64,000 bases of DNA, taken from contig NZ_JAOVZW010000008.1 in NCBI RefSeq assembly GCF_026460885.1, positions 394,432-458,431 of the forward strand. Direction: 5' to 3'. Positions 26,805-36,124 of the stretch are shown here, in pieces. The position numbers and the translations under genes were made by a program. Each line of letters opens with the position of its first letter. Within the stretch, counting starts at the first letter, position 1. The notes under the pieces were generated by a model. That model did no database searches and was not told the origin of the DNA. It saw only the letters and a program-made list of their open reading frames with translations. The stretch is from Chryseobacterium formosum. GTDB taxonomy: Bacteria; Bacteroidota; Bacteroidia; Flavobacteriales; Weeksellaceae.

Positions 26805-27737
26805 ATGGAAAATAGAATATTAGGACTGCACCACATTACAGCGATTGCAGACAACGCAAAAAGAAATTTAGATTTTTATACTCAGCTTTTAGGGGTAAGA
26901 TTAGTTAAGAAAACTGTCAACTTTGACGATCCGGGAACTTATCATTTTTATTTCGGAAACGAGGAAGGTACTCCGGGAACAATTCTCACTTTCTTTCCTT
27001 GGGAAGGCGTAGGAAAAGGTACAAACGGTTCCGGTTTGGCAACACATATCGGATATTCTGTTCCGAAAGGAAGTTTGGGATTCTGGAAAAACAGATTGCA
27101 ACAATTCAATGTAAATGTTGAGGAAAGTGAAATTTTTGGAGAAAAATTAATCTCATTCCAAGACCCAGACGGTTTACAATTACAGTTCATCGAATCTTCA
27201 ACACTAGACGATAGAAAAGTTTGGACAACCGATGATATTAAAGATGAAAATGCTTTGAAAGGTTTCTACAACATCACTTTAACCTTGAAAAAAGCAGACC
27301 CGACTATCAAAGTTTTAACTGATATTTTTGGATACGATTTACAAAAACAAGAAGGTGAAAGATATCGTTTTGAAACCGATGCGATTGAAACAGCAAATCT
27401 TGTTGATATTATTGAAAATGATAAAATCCCGGCAGGAAGAAATGCAGGAGGAACCAATCACCACGTTGCTTTCCGAGTGAAAGATGATAAAGTTTTAATG
27501 GAATTCCGTGAAAAAGTAATGTCTGCAGGATTGAACATCACTCCGAAAATCGACAGAGATTATTTCTACTCATTATACTTCCGTGAACCAGGTGGTGTTT
27601 TGTTTGAAATTGCAACAGACAATCCGGGTTTCACTGTAGATGAACCTTTGAATGAGTTAGGAACCAATTTAAAACTTCCAAAACAACACGAACCTTTACG
27701 CTCAAGAATCGAAGAAGTCTTGCCGAAGTTATCATAA
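26805..27737 (+). CDS. Ring-cleaving dioxygenase-like VOC protein (MhqO type)
   Basis: 310 residues with two tandem glyoxalase/VOC modules. It opens GLHHITAIADNAKRNLDFYTQLLG and ends each half with FREPGGVLFEIATDNPGF-type motifs. The metal ligands expected are His (LHHIT), His (NHHVAF) and Glu (LFEIA). Proteins of this layout, such as Bacillus MhqO/MhqA, respond to and detoxify hydroquinones. It is the first gene after the copy-1 promoter. Confidence 0.88.
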   Translation: MENRILGLHHITAIADNAKRNLDFYTQLLGVRLVKKTVNFDDPGTYHFYFGNEEGTPGTILTFFPWEGVGKGTNGSGLATHIGYSVPKGSLGFWKNRLQQFNVNVEESEIFGEKLISFQDPDGLQLQFIESSTLDDRKVWTTDDIKDENALKGFYNITLTLKKADPTIKVLTDIFGYDLQKQEGERYRFETDAIETANLVDIIENDKIPAGRNAGGTNHHVAFRVKDDKVLMEFREKVMSAGLNITPKIDRDYFYSLYFREPGGVLFEIATDNPGFTVDEPLNELGTNLKLPKQHEPLRSRIEEVLPKLS

Positions 27738-27793
27738 GTCATCGCTTTCTTCTATTTAACAATCTAATTTAGCAACAAGAAAAAAATAATACA

Positions 27794-28090
27794 ATGGAAA
27801 GAACAGAAGTAGTTTTAGGAAATGTGAAAGGCGAAATTCAGCTTTTCTCAGACGATAAAAAAGCAGGGAAAATGGATATTTCGGTTATCAAAAATAAGTT
27901 AACCGTTTATCACACCGAAGTTGATGAAGAATACGCAGGAAAAGGTTTTGCCAAATTGTTATTAAACAAACTGGTTTCCTACGCAAGAGAAAATGATTTG
28001 AAAATTGTACCGTTGTGTCCGTATGTTCACGCCCAATTCAAACGCAATCCGGAAGAATACAACGATATCTGGTTTAAAAAAGAAATCTAA
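27794..28090 (+). CDS. Small YjdJ-type N-acetyltransferase
   Basis: 98 residues of the minimal GNAT-like family. The acetyl-CoA loop reads VDEEYAGKGFAKLLL, and LKIVPLCPYVHAQFKRNPE is typical of the family. It lies 56 nt after the first VOC gene and before the second, so it belongs to the same operon. The substrate is unknown. Confidence 0.85.
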   Translation: MERTEVVLGNVKGEIQLFSDDKKAGKMDISVIKNKLTVYHTEVDEEYAGKGFAKLLLNKLVSYARENDLKIVPLCPYVHAQFKRNPEEYNDIWFKKEI

Positions 28091-28126
28091 AAACAAACAA
28101 CTATAAACCAAACACCACCAACTAAA

Positions 28127-29080
28127 ATGTCACTCATCACAGGACTTCATCACGTAACCGCTATCACAGGCGATTCACAAGAAAACATCGATTTTTACAC
28201 TGGAATTTTAGGACTTCGGTTGGTGAAAACCACCGTCAATTTTGATTATTCCGAGGTTTATCACTTTTATTTCGGGGACGAATTCGGAACTCCGGGAACC
28301 ATTATGACAACTTTTCCGTATGGAAAAGGTCTGGTGAACGGACGACACGGCAAAGGAATGCTGAATACCACCGCTTTTTCTGTTTCGATGGATGCGCTGG
28401 ATTATTGGACGAACCGTTTGGAACATTTTAATATTCCTTTCAAACAGCCTCAGCAAAGATTTTCAGGTGAAGTTTTTATATATCTGGAAGATTTTGACGG
28501 ATTGGGTTTGGAATTGGTTTTCAATGAAAAAGATGACAGGAGAGGTTATGATAACGGATTTATTCCTAAAGATTTTGCGATTAAAGGAATTCATCACGTC
28601 GAAATTTGGTTGGATGCTTACGAAAGAACTGGCGCATTATTGACGACTCAAATGAACCATAAATTAATTGCTGAAAGTTCTGACAGATTCAGATTTGCAA
28701 CGGAAGATAAACCGGGAAAATATGTCGATTTGCTTTGTACATCAACAGCTTTGAAAGGTTTGGCAGGAAGAGGAACGATTCATCACATCGCTTTTGCAAC
28801 TCCGAATGCCGAAACCCAACTTGAAATGATTGAAAAACTCAACCAATTCGGATTGGAACATACCGAAGTGAAAGACAGAAAATACTTCACTTCTGTATAT
28901 TTCAAAGAACCGGGCGGTGTTTTATTTGAAATCGCAACTTCAGGTCCTGGCTTCGATGTGGATGAGGAATTGGCATCTTTGGGAGAACATTTGAGTTTAC
29001 CGGCACAGTTTGAAGAGCAAAGAGAACATTTGGCGGAAGTTTTACCAGAATTTAATTATCCAACAGAAAAATACAGATAA
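28127..29080 (+). CDS. Second ring-cleaving dioxygenase-like VOC protein
   Basis: 317 residues, a paralog of the 26.8-kb protein. It starts GLHHVTAITGDSQENIDFYTG and ends YFKEPGGVLFEIATSGPGFDVDE. The duplicated VOC layout and metal ligands are kept. Two such enzymes in one operon suggest different quinone or catechol substrates. The esterase starts 2 nt after its stop. Confidence 0.88.
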   Translation: MSLITGLHHVTAITGDSQENIDFYTGILGLRLVKTTVNFDYSEVYHFYFGDEFGTPGTIMTTFPYGKGLVNGRHGKGMLNTTAFSVSMDALDYWTNRLEHFNIPFKQPQQRFSGEVFIYLEDFDGLGLELVFNEKDDRRGYDNGFIPKDFAIKGIHHVEIWLDAYERTGALLTTQMNHKLIAESSDRFRFATEDKPGKYVDLLCTSTALKGLAGRGTIHHIAFATPNAETQLEMIEKLNQFGLEHTEVKDRKYFTSVYFKEPGGVLFEIATSGPGFDVDEELASLGEHLSLPAQFEEQREHLAEVLPEFNYPTEKYR

Positions 29081-29082
29081 AA

Positions 29083-29703
29083 ATGAGTCATATTTTAGAT
29101 ATAAAAACAGGAGGGAAATTATTGAATGAAGCTGAAAAAGTTTTAATAATGATTCACGGAAGAGGTGGAAGTGCGCAGGATATTTTGAGCTTATCCCAAC
29201 ATTTGAATGTGGAAGATTATGCTTTGTTAGCACCACAAGCGACCAATGGAAGTTGGTACCCGCTATCCTTCATTGCACCGACAGAACAAAATGAACCTTG
29301 GTTGTCTTCTGCAATTGAAACGGTTGGAAAAACTGTTAAATCCGCTTTGGATGCCGGAATTAAAGCTGAAAATATTTACTTTTTCGGATTTTCACAGGGT
29401 GCGTGTTTGACTTTGGAATTTTTAGCGAGAAATGCTCAAAGATTTGGTGGAGCAGTGGCGATTATTGGTGGAGTGATTGGTGAAAAAATCAATCGTGAAA
29501 AATATAAAGGCGATTTTGCTCAAACTCCGATTTTCTTGGGAACGAGCAATCCAGATTTTCACGTTCCGATTGAAAGAGTGTATGCAACAGCCAATATTTT
29601 AAAGGAAATGAATGCGGATGTGACGGAAAAAGTGTACGCAAATTTCGGTCATTCTATCAATCAGGAAGAAATTGAATTGGCAAATTCCATTATTTTTAAA
29701 TAA
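29083..29703 (+). CDS. MhqD-like carboxylesterase (alpha/beta hydrolase)
   Basis: 206 residues of the phospholipase/carboxylesterase family. It has the oxyanion motif MIHGRGGSAQD, the nucleophile Ser in FGFSQGACL, the Asp in SNPDFHVP and the His in FGHSINQEE. In Bacillus the equivalent mhqD is co-regulated with VOC dioxygenases under electrophile stress, and the same association occurs here. It is cytoplasmic. Confidence 0.87.
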   Translation: MSHILDIKTGGKLLNEAEKVLIMIHGRGGSAQDILSLSQHLNVEDYALLAPQATNGSWYPLSFIAPTEQNEPWLSSAIETVGKTVKSALDAGIKAENIYFFGFSQGACLTLEFLARNAQRFGGAVAIIGGVIGEKINREKYKGDFAQTPIFLGTSNPDFHVPIERVYATANILKEMNADVTEKVYANFGHSINQEEIELANSIIFK

Positions 29704-29709
29704 ATTATA

Positions 29710-29759
29710 GCCACGAATACACAAATAAAAATAGAATATAATATTCGTGCATTCGTGGC
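29710..29759. repeat. REP-like inverted repeat
   Basis: GCCACGAAT (29710-29718) and ATTCGTGGC (29751-29759) are perfect arms around an AT-rich loop. A second partial arm (ATATTCGTGC) lies inside. This resembles short dispersed palindromes common in Flavobacteriia intergenic DNA. It lies between the esterase and the cupin. Confidence 0.5.
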
Positions 29760-29773
29760 AAAAAAAAAACAGT

Positions 29774-30121
29774 ATGAAAATCACAAGAATATTCAGCGAT
29801 GAAAATGGCGAATCTTACTTCGAAGACATTGAAATCCCATTAATCAATCAAGGCGAAATCGGATTTTTGTCAGAAGATATTTCTGTTAAAAAACTTCAAT
29901 TCAGAAAGGTTTCTGCCGATTATGATTACGATTTTCATCACGCTCCGCAAAAGCAATATATTGTTTTGTTGAATGGTGGTGTTGAGATTGAAACTTCGCT
30001 GGGAGAAATCAGACAGTTTCAAACCGGCGAAATTCTTTTGGTAGAAGATATTTCCGGAAAAGGTCACAAAACTAAGAATCTTGAAAAGAAAGAGCGGACA
30101 TCATTATTTATACATCTTTAA
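29774..30121 (+). CDS. Cupin-fold protein (WxcM/QdtA-like)
   Basis: 115 residues. A single cupin barrel is seen: FHHAPQKQYIVLLNGGVEIETS, then FQTGEILLVEDISGKGHKT. ATG at 29774 was chosen because the frame upstream runs through the inverted repeat. It may bind a metal through the FHHAP and GHKT histidines. It lies in the detoxification run; an isomerase or quercetinase-like role is possible. Confidence 0.75.
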   Translation: MKITRIFSDENGESYFEDIEIPLINQGEIGFLSEDISVKKLQFRKVSADYDYDFHHAPQKQYIVLLNGGVEIETSLGEIRQFQTGEILLVEDISGKGHKTKNLEKKERTSLFIHL

Positions 30122-30157
30122 ATAATTAATGATAATTAAATTCAAACATAAACACTT

Positions 30158-30469
30158 ATGAATACATTAAACTTTTTAGTGATTGGAAAAAATCAGGAAA
30201 TTCTTGATACCTTAAAAAGAATTATCGAAAATAATGAAGGCTGGAAAGCAGAAATCAAAAGTGATGAGACTGTCTGCTATGATTATATTAAAGAAAATCA
30301 GGTAGATATTGTGCTTTTGAGTTCCGGTTTGTATGAGGAATTTGAAAATGATATTAAAGTATTTTGCGAAAATTTAAATAAAGAAGTCAAGGTAATCGAC
30401 CATTACGGCGGAGGAAGCGGACTTTTAAAGAACGAAGTTTACACACTTTTTCCTAATTTGCAACCGTAA
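30158..30469 (+). CDS. Receiver-like protein lacking the phospho-acceptor
   Basis: 103 residues. The start (NFLVIGKNQEILDTLKRII) and middle (ENQVDIVLLSSGL) follow the receiver-domain pattern, but the acidic pocket is replaced by GKN and the Asp by Ser. The end (VKVIDHYGGGSGLLKNEVYTLF) is unlike normal receivers. It is therefore unlikely to be phosphorylated. It lies 9 nt before the Crp/Fnr gene and may modulate it. Confidence 0.55.
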   Translation: MNTLNFLVIGKNQEILDTLKRIIENNEGWKAEIKSDETVCYDYIKENQVDIVLLSSGLYEEFENDIKVFCENLNKEVKVIDHYGGGSGLLKNEVYTLFPNLQP

Positions 30470-30478
30470 ACTTAATTT

Positions 30479-31063
30479 ATGTTTGAAAATATCATTAAGA
30501 ACGTCACGCGTTTTATCAGTCTGAGCAGCGAAGAAGAGAAGATATTCACCGATTTATTGGTTTGTGAAACGATTCCTAAGAAAACAATTTTACTGCGGGA
30601 AGGTGAAGTCTGTCAATTTGAAGGCTTCATTCACAAAGGCTGTTTAAGGGCTTATTACCTTGATGATAATGGTTTTGAAGTTACGATTCTGTTTGCCATC
30701 GAAGATTGGTGGATTAGTGATATTGCGTCTTTTCAGAACCAGAAACCTTCGAATTTGTATATTGAAACGATTGAAGATTCAGAAATTTTTATGCTGAATC
30801 CGACCACCAAAGAAAAGCTGTTGCAGGAAATTCCAAAATTCGAAAGGGTTTTCAGAATGTTGGTTCAGAGAAATCTGTTTACGCTTCAAAACCGTTTGGT
30901 GAATACCATTTCAAAAAGTGCATCAGACCGATATTTGGAATTTATAAAAGTATATCCAACGATTCCGCAAAGGGTTGCGCAGTACTATATCGCTTCTTAT
31001 TTGGGTGTTTCTAAAGAATTTGTGAGTACAATCAGAAAACGCCTGGCGACGAAAGAAAAGTAA
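30479..31063 (+). CDS. Crp/Fnr-family transcriptional regulator
   Basis: 194 residues. The N-terminal cyclic-nucleotide-binding-like barrel (ILLREGEVCQFEGFIHKGCLRAY) is followed by a dimerisation helix and a winged helix-turn-helix (QRVAQYYIASYLGVSKEFVSTIRKRL). The ligand-binding residues of true Crp are not evident. It is the last gene of the copy-1 operon. It is the only regulator in this region, and the palindrome of the four promoter modules sits where class-II Crp activators bind, so it is the best candidate to control them. Confidence 0.85.
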   Translation: MFENIIKNVTRFISLSSEEEKIFTDLLVCETIPKKTILLREGEVCQFEGFIHKGCLRAYYLDDNGFEVTILFAIEDWWISDIASFQNQKPSNLYIETIEDSEIFMLNPTTKEKLLQEIPKFERVFRMLVQRNLFTLQNRLVNTISKSASDRYLEFIKVYPTIPQRVAQYYIASYLGVSKEFVSTIRKRLATKEK

Positions 31064-31085
31064 TTTTTATTATTAAATAATAACA

Positions 31086-31290
31086 CGCACGAAATTCCCC
31101 TCCACTGGAAATCGAGGAACGAGATTCGCCGAATCAAATAACTAAATAAAAAATATTGAGGCACTGGTGGCGAAAATTCAAAGAATTTTTGACGGGGTGG
31201 TTTATGCGTTATGTATAAACTACCCTGTCTCTTTGTTTCACAAAAATCAACCCCTTAAGAGTAGGGGAAATTTAAGCTCCTTTTTTTTTC
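31086..31290. repeat. GC-richer dispersed intergenic repeat
   Basis: The stretch from CCCCTCCACTGG through GGCACTGGTGGCGAAAATTC, GAATTTTTGACGGGGTGG and the hairpin CCCCTTAAGAGTAGGGG stands out from its AT-rich surroundings. It resembles a common non-coding repeat of Bacteroidetes genomes that is often mis-called as small proteins. No gene is seen in this gap. Confidence 0.45.
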
Positions 31291-31300
31291 TTTAAATGCA

Positions 31301-31348
31301 TTTATTAAACTAGTTAAATGCACAGCAATTTTCACCACCATAAATTTG
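31301..31348 (+). promoter_or_regulatory. Operator-promoter module, copy 2
   Basis: TTTATTAAACTAGTTAAATG at 31301-31320 and TAAATTTG at 31341-31348, the same 40-nt offset as copy 1. It drives the pirin gene and shows that the ATG at 31318 lies upstream of the transcription start. Confidence 0.85.
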
Positions 31349-31380
31349 TCCTATCAATAACGAATAAACAACCAAAAGAT

Positions 31381-32256
31381 ATGGACAGAAAAGATTTTTT
31401 AAAGAAAGGACTACTCGGAACAGGAATGTTTGTAGCAACCGCTTCATTGGGAAATACAATGAAAAATGAGATTGACGAAATCGAGCCACTGGAGCCGATC
31501 GGATACAATCATTTACCAAACACTGATTCAAAAATCAAAGACAATTCTGTGATTCACAAAGCGGATTCCAGAGGGATGGCAGACCATGGCTGGTTGGTGA
31601 GCAATCATACATTCAGCTTTGCCAATTATCACAATCCGGAAAGAATGCATTTTGGTGTTCTCAGAGTTTTGAATGACGATAAAGTAGAGGCGGGAAGAGG
31701 TTTCGGAACGCATCCTCACGACAATATGGAAATCATCAGTATTCCGTTGGAAGGAGATTTGGAGCACAAAGACAGTATGGGAAATTCAGCAATTATCAGG
31801 AGTGGAGACATTCAAATGATGAGCGCAGGAACAGGAATTATGCACAGCGAATTCAATAAAAATAATGACAGTTTGGTGAAGTTTCTTCAAATTTGGGTGT
31901 ATCCAAACAGAAGAAATGTGACACCGAGATATGACCAGATAACTTTAGACAAGTCAAAAGGTCAGAATCAGTTCCAGCAGATACTTTCTCCCAATGATTA
32001 TGACGACGGGGTTTGGATTCATCAGGATGCCTGGTTTCATTTGGGAAACTTCGGGAATCATATTGAAACCAAGTATCAAATCAGGAAAAAAGGGAACGGT
32101 GTATATGCTTTTATTTTAAAAGGAAGCGCAGAAATCGAAGGACAGAAAGTGGAAACGAGAGACGGTTTCGGAGTTTGGGATATTTCCGATCTAAACATCA
32201 AATCAACCTCAGAAAATACAGAAATTTTGTTGATGGAAGTTCCGATGACGATGTAA
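31381..32256 (+). CDS. Pirin-family protein with N-terminal export-like sequence
   Basis: 291 residues. The bicupin pirin core has the metal motif GTHPHDNMEIISIPLEG plus LEHKD and MHSEFN. YhhW-type pirins show quercetin 2,3-dioxygenase activity. The N-terminus MDRKDFLKKGLLGTGMFVA looks like a Tat signal, but with Arg-Lys in place of twin Arg. The start at 31381 is set by the promoter module. Co-control with VOC dioxygenases fits handling of phenolics or quinones. Confidence 0.87.
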   Translation: MDRKDFLKKGLLGTGMFVATASLGNTMKNEIDEIEPLEPIGYNHLPNTDSKIKDNSVIHKADSRGMADHGWLVSNHTFSFANYHNPERMHFGVLRVLNDDKVEAGRGFGTHPHDNMEIISIPLEGDLEHKDSMGNSAIIRSGDIQMMSAGTGIMHSEFNKNNDSLVKFLQIWVYPNRRNVTPRYDQITLDKSKGQNQFQQILSPNDYDDGVWIHQDAWFHLGNFGNHIETKYQIRKKGNGVYAFILKGSAEIEGQKVETRDGFGVWDISDLNIKSTSENTEILLMEVPMTM

Positions 32257-32361
32257 GAATTGGATAAAATTTTTCAAATATTTATTGGGTTTTAATTAAT
32301 GATATGTAAGGCATCAAACGAAATAAAATTAACATAATTTTTTTACTGATTTGCATTTCCG

Positions 32362-32369
32362 TAAATTTG
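32362..32369 (+). promoter_or_regulatory. -7 promoter box of the pentose-phosphate operon
   Basis: TAAATTTG, 34 nt before gnd. No palindrome of the AACTAGTT type precedes it, so this operon is not part of the four-copy regulon. Confidence 0.55.
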
Positions 32370-32402
32370 AGCTGTAAAAATAAAAATAAATCTTAAGTAA
32401 GA

Positions 32403-33821
32403 ATGGAAAAGTATAATTACGGGGTCGTTGGTCTCGGCGTAATGGGGAGAAATCTGCTTTATAATATTGCTGATCATGGTTTTTCTGTAGCAGGATTCGA
32501 TTTAGATGAAGAAAAAGTTATTGAGCTTAGAAATGGAGTGGCTGAAGGTACAAAGGTCATCGGGTCTGTTTCTCTGGAAGAATTTGTAATAGGTCTGGAC
32601 ATTCCGAGAAAAATTATTCTGATGGTTCCTGCAGGAAAGCCGGTCGATGCTGTTCTAGAAAATATTACACCGTTTCTCAGCCCGAAAGATGTCGTAATTG
32701 ATGCTGGAAACTCTTATTTTAAAGATACTGAAAGACGAATTGCAGATTTAACCTCTAAAAACCTGCATTTTATGGGAATGGGCGTTTCAGGAGGAGAGCA
32801 GGGTGCAAGAAGAGGACCGAGTATCATGCCCGGAGGTGATTTGGAAGCATTCAACTTAGTAAAACCAATGCTGGAAAAGATTTCAGCAAAAGTGAACGGT
32901 GAACCCTGTACAGCTTACATGGGAAAAGGTGCTGCCGGAAACTACGTAAAAATGGTTCACAACGGTATCGAATACGCCATTATGCAATTGATCAGTGAGG
33001 CTTATGATCTTTTGAGAAAGGGAGCAAACCTGAACAACGGTCAGTTATACGAAGTTTTCAAAAAATGGAATGAAGGAGAGATGAATTCTTTCCTCATTGA
33101 AATCACCAGAGATATTTTCAAACAGAAAGATGATTTGGCAGACGGCTTTCTCGTCGATCAGATTTTAGATAAAGCGGGAGCAAAAGGAACAGGAAAATGG
33201 ACTTCTGAGCAGGCAATGGAAATCGGCGTTTCAATTCCTACAATCGACATTGCTGTAACGTCAAGAATTTTGTCTGCTTATAAAAATGAGCGTATTCAGG
33301 CGTCTCAATTATATTCAAAAGAAAAAATTGCAAGTCCTGAAAATACAGAATTATTTATTAAAGAAGTTGGTGATGCATTGTATCTGGCTACGTTGATCAG
33401 TTATGCACAAGGCTTGGCATTGTTAGTAAAAGCTTCTGAAGAATATCAGTTTGAAACTCCTTTGAAAGATGTTGTCAAAATCTGGAGAGGCGGTTGCATT
33501 ATCCGTTCTGTCTTATTAGAAAAATTCTATCAGGCTTATTCTACAGATGAAAATTTATCTAATATTTTATTAAACGGAGATATTTCTGAAATCGTTAAAA
33601 ATAAAATTTCCTCATTAAGAAACACTGCATCCTTCGCTGTTTCAAATGGAATCCCAAGCCTGGGAATTCAATCTGCTTTAGGTTATTTTGATGCGTACAC
33701 AACTGAATCTTTGCCAGTAAATCTTCTTCAGGCTCAACGCGATTATTTCGGGGCACACACGTATCAAAGAGTAGATAGAGAAGGAGTTTTTCACACATCC
33801 TGGAACACAGAAAATAATTAA
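32403..33821 (+). CDS. gnd: 6-phosphogluconate dehydrogenase, decarboxylating
   Basis: 472 residues, the usual length of the long (E. coli-type) enzyme. The NADP-binding motif is GLGVMGRNL. Substrate-binding signatures are MGMGVSGGEQGARRGPSIMPGG and KMVHNGIEYAIMQ with the catalytic Lys. It converts 6-phosphogluconate to ribulose 5-phosphate, CO2 and NADPH. It is the first gene of a compact gnd-zwf-pgl operon with gaps of 10-20 nt, covering the full oxidative branch. Confidence 0.96.
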   Translation: MEKYNYGVVGLGVMGRNLLYNIADHGFSVAGFDLDEEKVIELRNGVAEGTKVIGSVSLEEFVIGLDIPRKIILMVPAGKPVDAVLENITPFLSPKDVVIDAGNSYFKDTERRIADLTSKNLHFMGMGVSGGEQGARRGPSIMPGGDLEAFNLVKPMLEKISAKVNGEPCTAYMGKGAAGNYVKMVHNGIEYAIMQLISEAYDLLRKGANLNNGQLYEVFKKWNEGEMNSFLIEITRDIFKQKDDLADGFLVDQILDKAGAKGTGKWTSEQAMEIGVSIPTIDIAVTSRILSAYKNERIQASQLYSKEKIASPENTELFIKEVGDALYLATLISYAQGLALLVKASEEYQFETPLKDVVKIWRGGCIIRSVLLEKFYQAYSTDENLSNILLNGDISEIVKNKISSLRNTASFAVSNGIPSLGIQSALGYFDAYTTESLPVNLLQAQRDYFGAHTYQRVDREGVFHTSWNTENN

Positions 33822-33831
33822 AATTCAGAAA

Positions 33832-35313
33832 ATGAGCGACAATACAATCCTGCACCCAACGACTATTGTAATTTTTGGTGCGACTGGAGATTTGGCAAAA
33901 AGAAAGCTTTTTCCTGCATTTTATAATTTGTATATTGATGGCAGAATGCCGAAGGGCTTCAATATTTTAGCTTTGGGAAGAGCCGAAAATACAGATGAAA
34001 AATTTAGATCTTACGTAAAAGAAAATCTTGAGAGTTTTTCAAGAAGGAGTATAGCATCGGAAGACTGGGCCGGGTTTCAGGCACACATCAGCTACTTTCA
34101 GCATCAGCTGGACGAAGAAAGTTCCTACCAAAATTTATATCAGAAACTGGAAAGCTTTGATAAAGTGTACGGAATGAGAGGGAACAGGCTGTTCTATCTT
34201 TCTATTGCACCGAACTTTGTTTCGGTTATTTCAAATCATATTAAGAACACATCGATCGCTTCCGATCCGGCAAAAGACCGAATTATTATAGAAAAGCCTT
34301 TTGGTCATAATAAAGAGTCTGCTATAGAACTGAATAATCTACTTTCTCAAACCTTTCAGGAAGAACAGATTTACCGTATCGATCATTATTTAGGAAAGGA
34401 AACGGTTCAGAATATTTTAGCATTCAGGTTCGGAAATTCAATTTTTGAGCCTCTGTGGAACCAAAGACATATCGAATCTGTCCAGATTACCGTGGCAGAA
34501 GAAGTGGGTGTAGAAACGAGAGCTGGATTTTATGAGCAGACAGGTGCTTTGCGCGACATGATTCAGAATCATCTTTTACAGATTCTCTGCATGGTTGCCA
34601 TGGAACCACCGGTTTCACTGGAGTCCGGTGAAATCAGAGACCGTAAAGTGGATGTTTTAAAATCAATCCGCAGAATTTCGCCCGAAAAAGTAGATCATTA
34701 TGCTGTTCGGGGCCAATATGGACGGGGTAAAGTAAATGGATTAAAAGTAAACGGTTACCGCCAGGAAGAAGGAATTGCACCTGATTCAAATACAGAAACC
34801 TTTGTGGCCATTAAATTTTATTTAGATAATGAAAGATGGGAAAGCGTTCCTTTCTACGTTCGTACCGGAAAGAAAATGAAGGAAAAGCATTCTTACATTA
34901 CCATTCAGTTTAAACCGCTCCCTCATTCTGCATTTTCAGAAAGTACATCTCTTCTGTCTGCCAACCGGTTGATTATCAACATCCAGCCACAAATGGATAT
35001 CAGGCTGCAGTTCATGTCAAAAAAACCCGGACTTTCATTAGAATTGAAACCCGTAGAGATGATCTTTGACAATTTTGCATGTCAGACCGATACTCCGGAA
35101 GCTTACGAAACGCTTCTTTTAGAGGCACTTGTAGGTGATCTTACATTGTTTATGCGTTCTGATCAGGTAGAAGAAGCTTGGGATGTTGTAAAAACAATTC
35201 AGGAAACCTGGGAAAAAACGAAGGATTCATCTTTTCCGAATTACGAAGCAGGAAGCTGGGGACCTGATGACAGCAATGCTTTGGTTGAGAGACAGGGAAA
35301 TCAGTGGGTTTAA
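33832..35313 (+). CDS. zwf: Glucose-6-phosphate 1-dehydrogenase
   Basis: 493 residues. It has the N-terminal Rossmann motif FGATGDLAKRKLFPA and the active-site signature RIDHYLGKETVQN with the catalytic His. The substrate-site Lys lies in IIEKPFG. It makes 6-phosphogluconolactone and NADPH. It lies 10 nt after gnd and 19 nt before pgl. Confidence 0.97.
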   Translation: MSDNTILHPTTIVIFGATGDLAKRKLFPAFYNLYIDGRMPKGFNILALGRAENTDEKFRSYVKENLESFSRRSIASEDWAGFQAHISYFQHQLDEESSYQNLYQKLESFDKVYGMRGNRLFYLSIAPNFVSVISNHIKNTSIASDPAKDRIIIEKPFGHNKESAIELNNLLSQTFQEEQIYRIDHYLGKETVQNILAFRFGNSIFEPLWNQRHIESVQITVAEEVGVETRAGFYEQTGALRDMIQNHLLQILCMVAMEPPVSLESGEIRDRKVDVLKSIRRISPEKVDHYAVRGQYGRGKVNGLKVNGYRQEEGIAPDSNTETFVAIKFYLDNERWESVPFYVRTGKKMKEKHSYITIQFKPLPHSAFSESTSLLSANRLIINIQPQMDIRLQFMSKKPGLSLELKPVEMIFDNFACQTDTPEAYETLLLEALVGDLTLFMRSDQVEEAWDVVKTIQETWEKTKDSSFPNYEAGSWGPDDSNALVERQGNQWV

Positions 35314-35332
35314 AATTTAAGCAAAGAACAAA

Positions 35333-36043
35333 ATGAAAACTACGATATTTGATAATCTAGACACATTATACAAAAAGTCAGCAGACACTTTTGTTGAACT
35401 TTCAGAAAAGTCTATCCAAAAACATGGGAAATTTACAGTTGCATTAAGTGGCGGTTCTTCTCCGAAAGCCATTTTCAGTTTATTGGCAAATCCGGAATAT
35501 GCCGGTAAAATAGAATGGAACAAAGTATATTTTTTCTGGGTAGATGAAAGATGGGTTTCTTTGGATGATGAAAAAAGCAATTACAAAATGACTCTGGAAA
35601 TGCTTCTATCTAAAGTTCCGGTAAATGAAAATCAGGTTTTTCCCATGTACAAAGATGGAGTTGAACCTAAAGATTATGCTAAAGAATATGAAGCGCAAAT
35701 CCGAAATGTTTTGGGTGATGACGGCATTTTTGATTTTATCCTTTTAGGAATGGGCGATGATGGGCATACGGCTTCATTATTTCCAGGTGAAAAGGTTTTA
35801 CATGAAAAAGAAAAATGGGTTGATGCCTATTATCTGAAACCTCAGGAAATGCACCGAATCACTTTGACTGAGCCGATCATCAATAAAGCTGAAAATATTT
35901 TGATTGTCACTTTTGGTCAATCTAAAAAACATGCTCTGAATGAAGTTTTAAATGGAGCATATCATCCTGAATTATATCCGCTTCAGTTAATTGAAAAGAA
36001 AGAAGGAGTACAGATTTTTACTGACGAAGAAGCAACAAATTAA
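35333..36043 (+). CDS. pgl: 6-phosphogluconolactonase
   Basis: 236 residues of the SOL/DevB type, with ALSGGSSPKAIF at the start and the conserved GMGDDGHTASLFPG in the middle. It hydrolyses the lactone made by Zwf and completes the oxidative pentose-phosphate branch. It is the last gene of the operon. Confidence 0.96.
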   Translation: MKTTIFDNLDTLYKKSADTFVELSEKSIQKHGKFTVALSGGSSPKAIFSLLANPEYAGKIEWNKVYFFWVDERWVSLDDEKSNYKMTLEMLLSKVPVNENQVFPMYKDGVEPKDYAKEYEAQIRNVLGDDGIFDFILLGMGDDGHTASLFPGEKVLHEKEKWVDAYYLKPQEMHRITLTEPIINKAENILIVTFGQSKKHALNEVLNGAYHPELYPLQLIEKKEGVQIFTDEEATN

Positions 36044-36070
36044 TTTTGCATTTTTTTTCGCTAAACTGAT

Positions 36071-36118
36071 TTAATTAAACTGGTTAAATGTACAGTGAAC
36101 TTTTTCATCATAAATTTG
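36071..36118 (+). promoter_or_regulatory. Operator-promoter module, copy 3 (no gene behind it)
   Basis: TTAATTAAACTGGTTAAATG with one change in the palindrome (AACTGGTT), then TAAATTTG at 36111-36118, again at a 40-nt offset. No coding gene follows before a terminator at 36225. It lies 28 nt after pgl. Confidence 0.75.
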
Positions 36119-36124
36119 TCCTGT

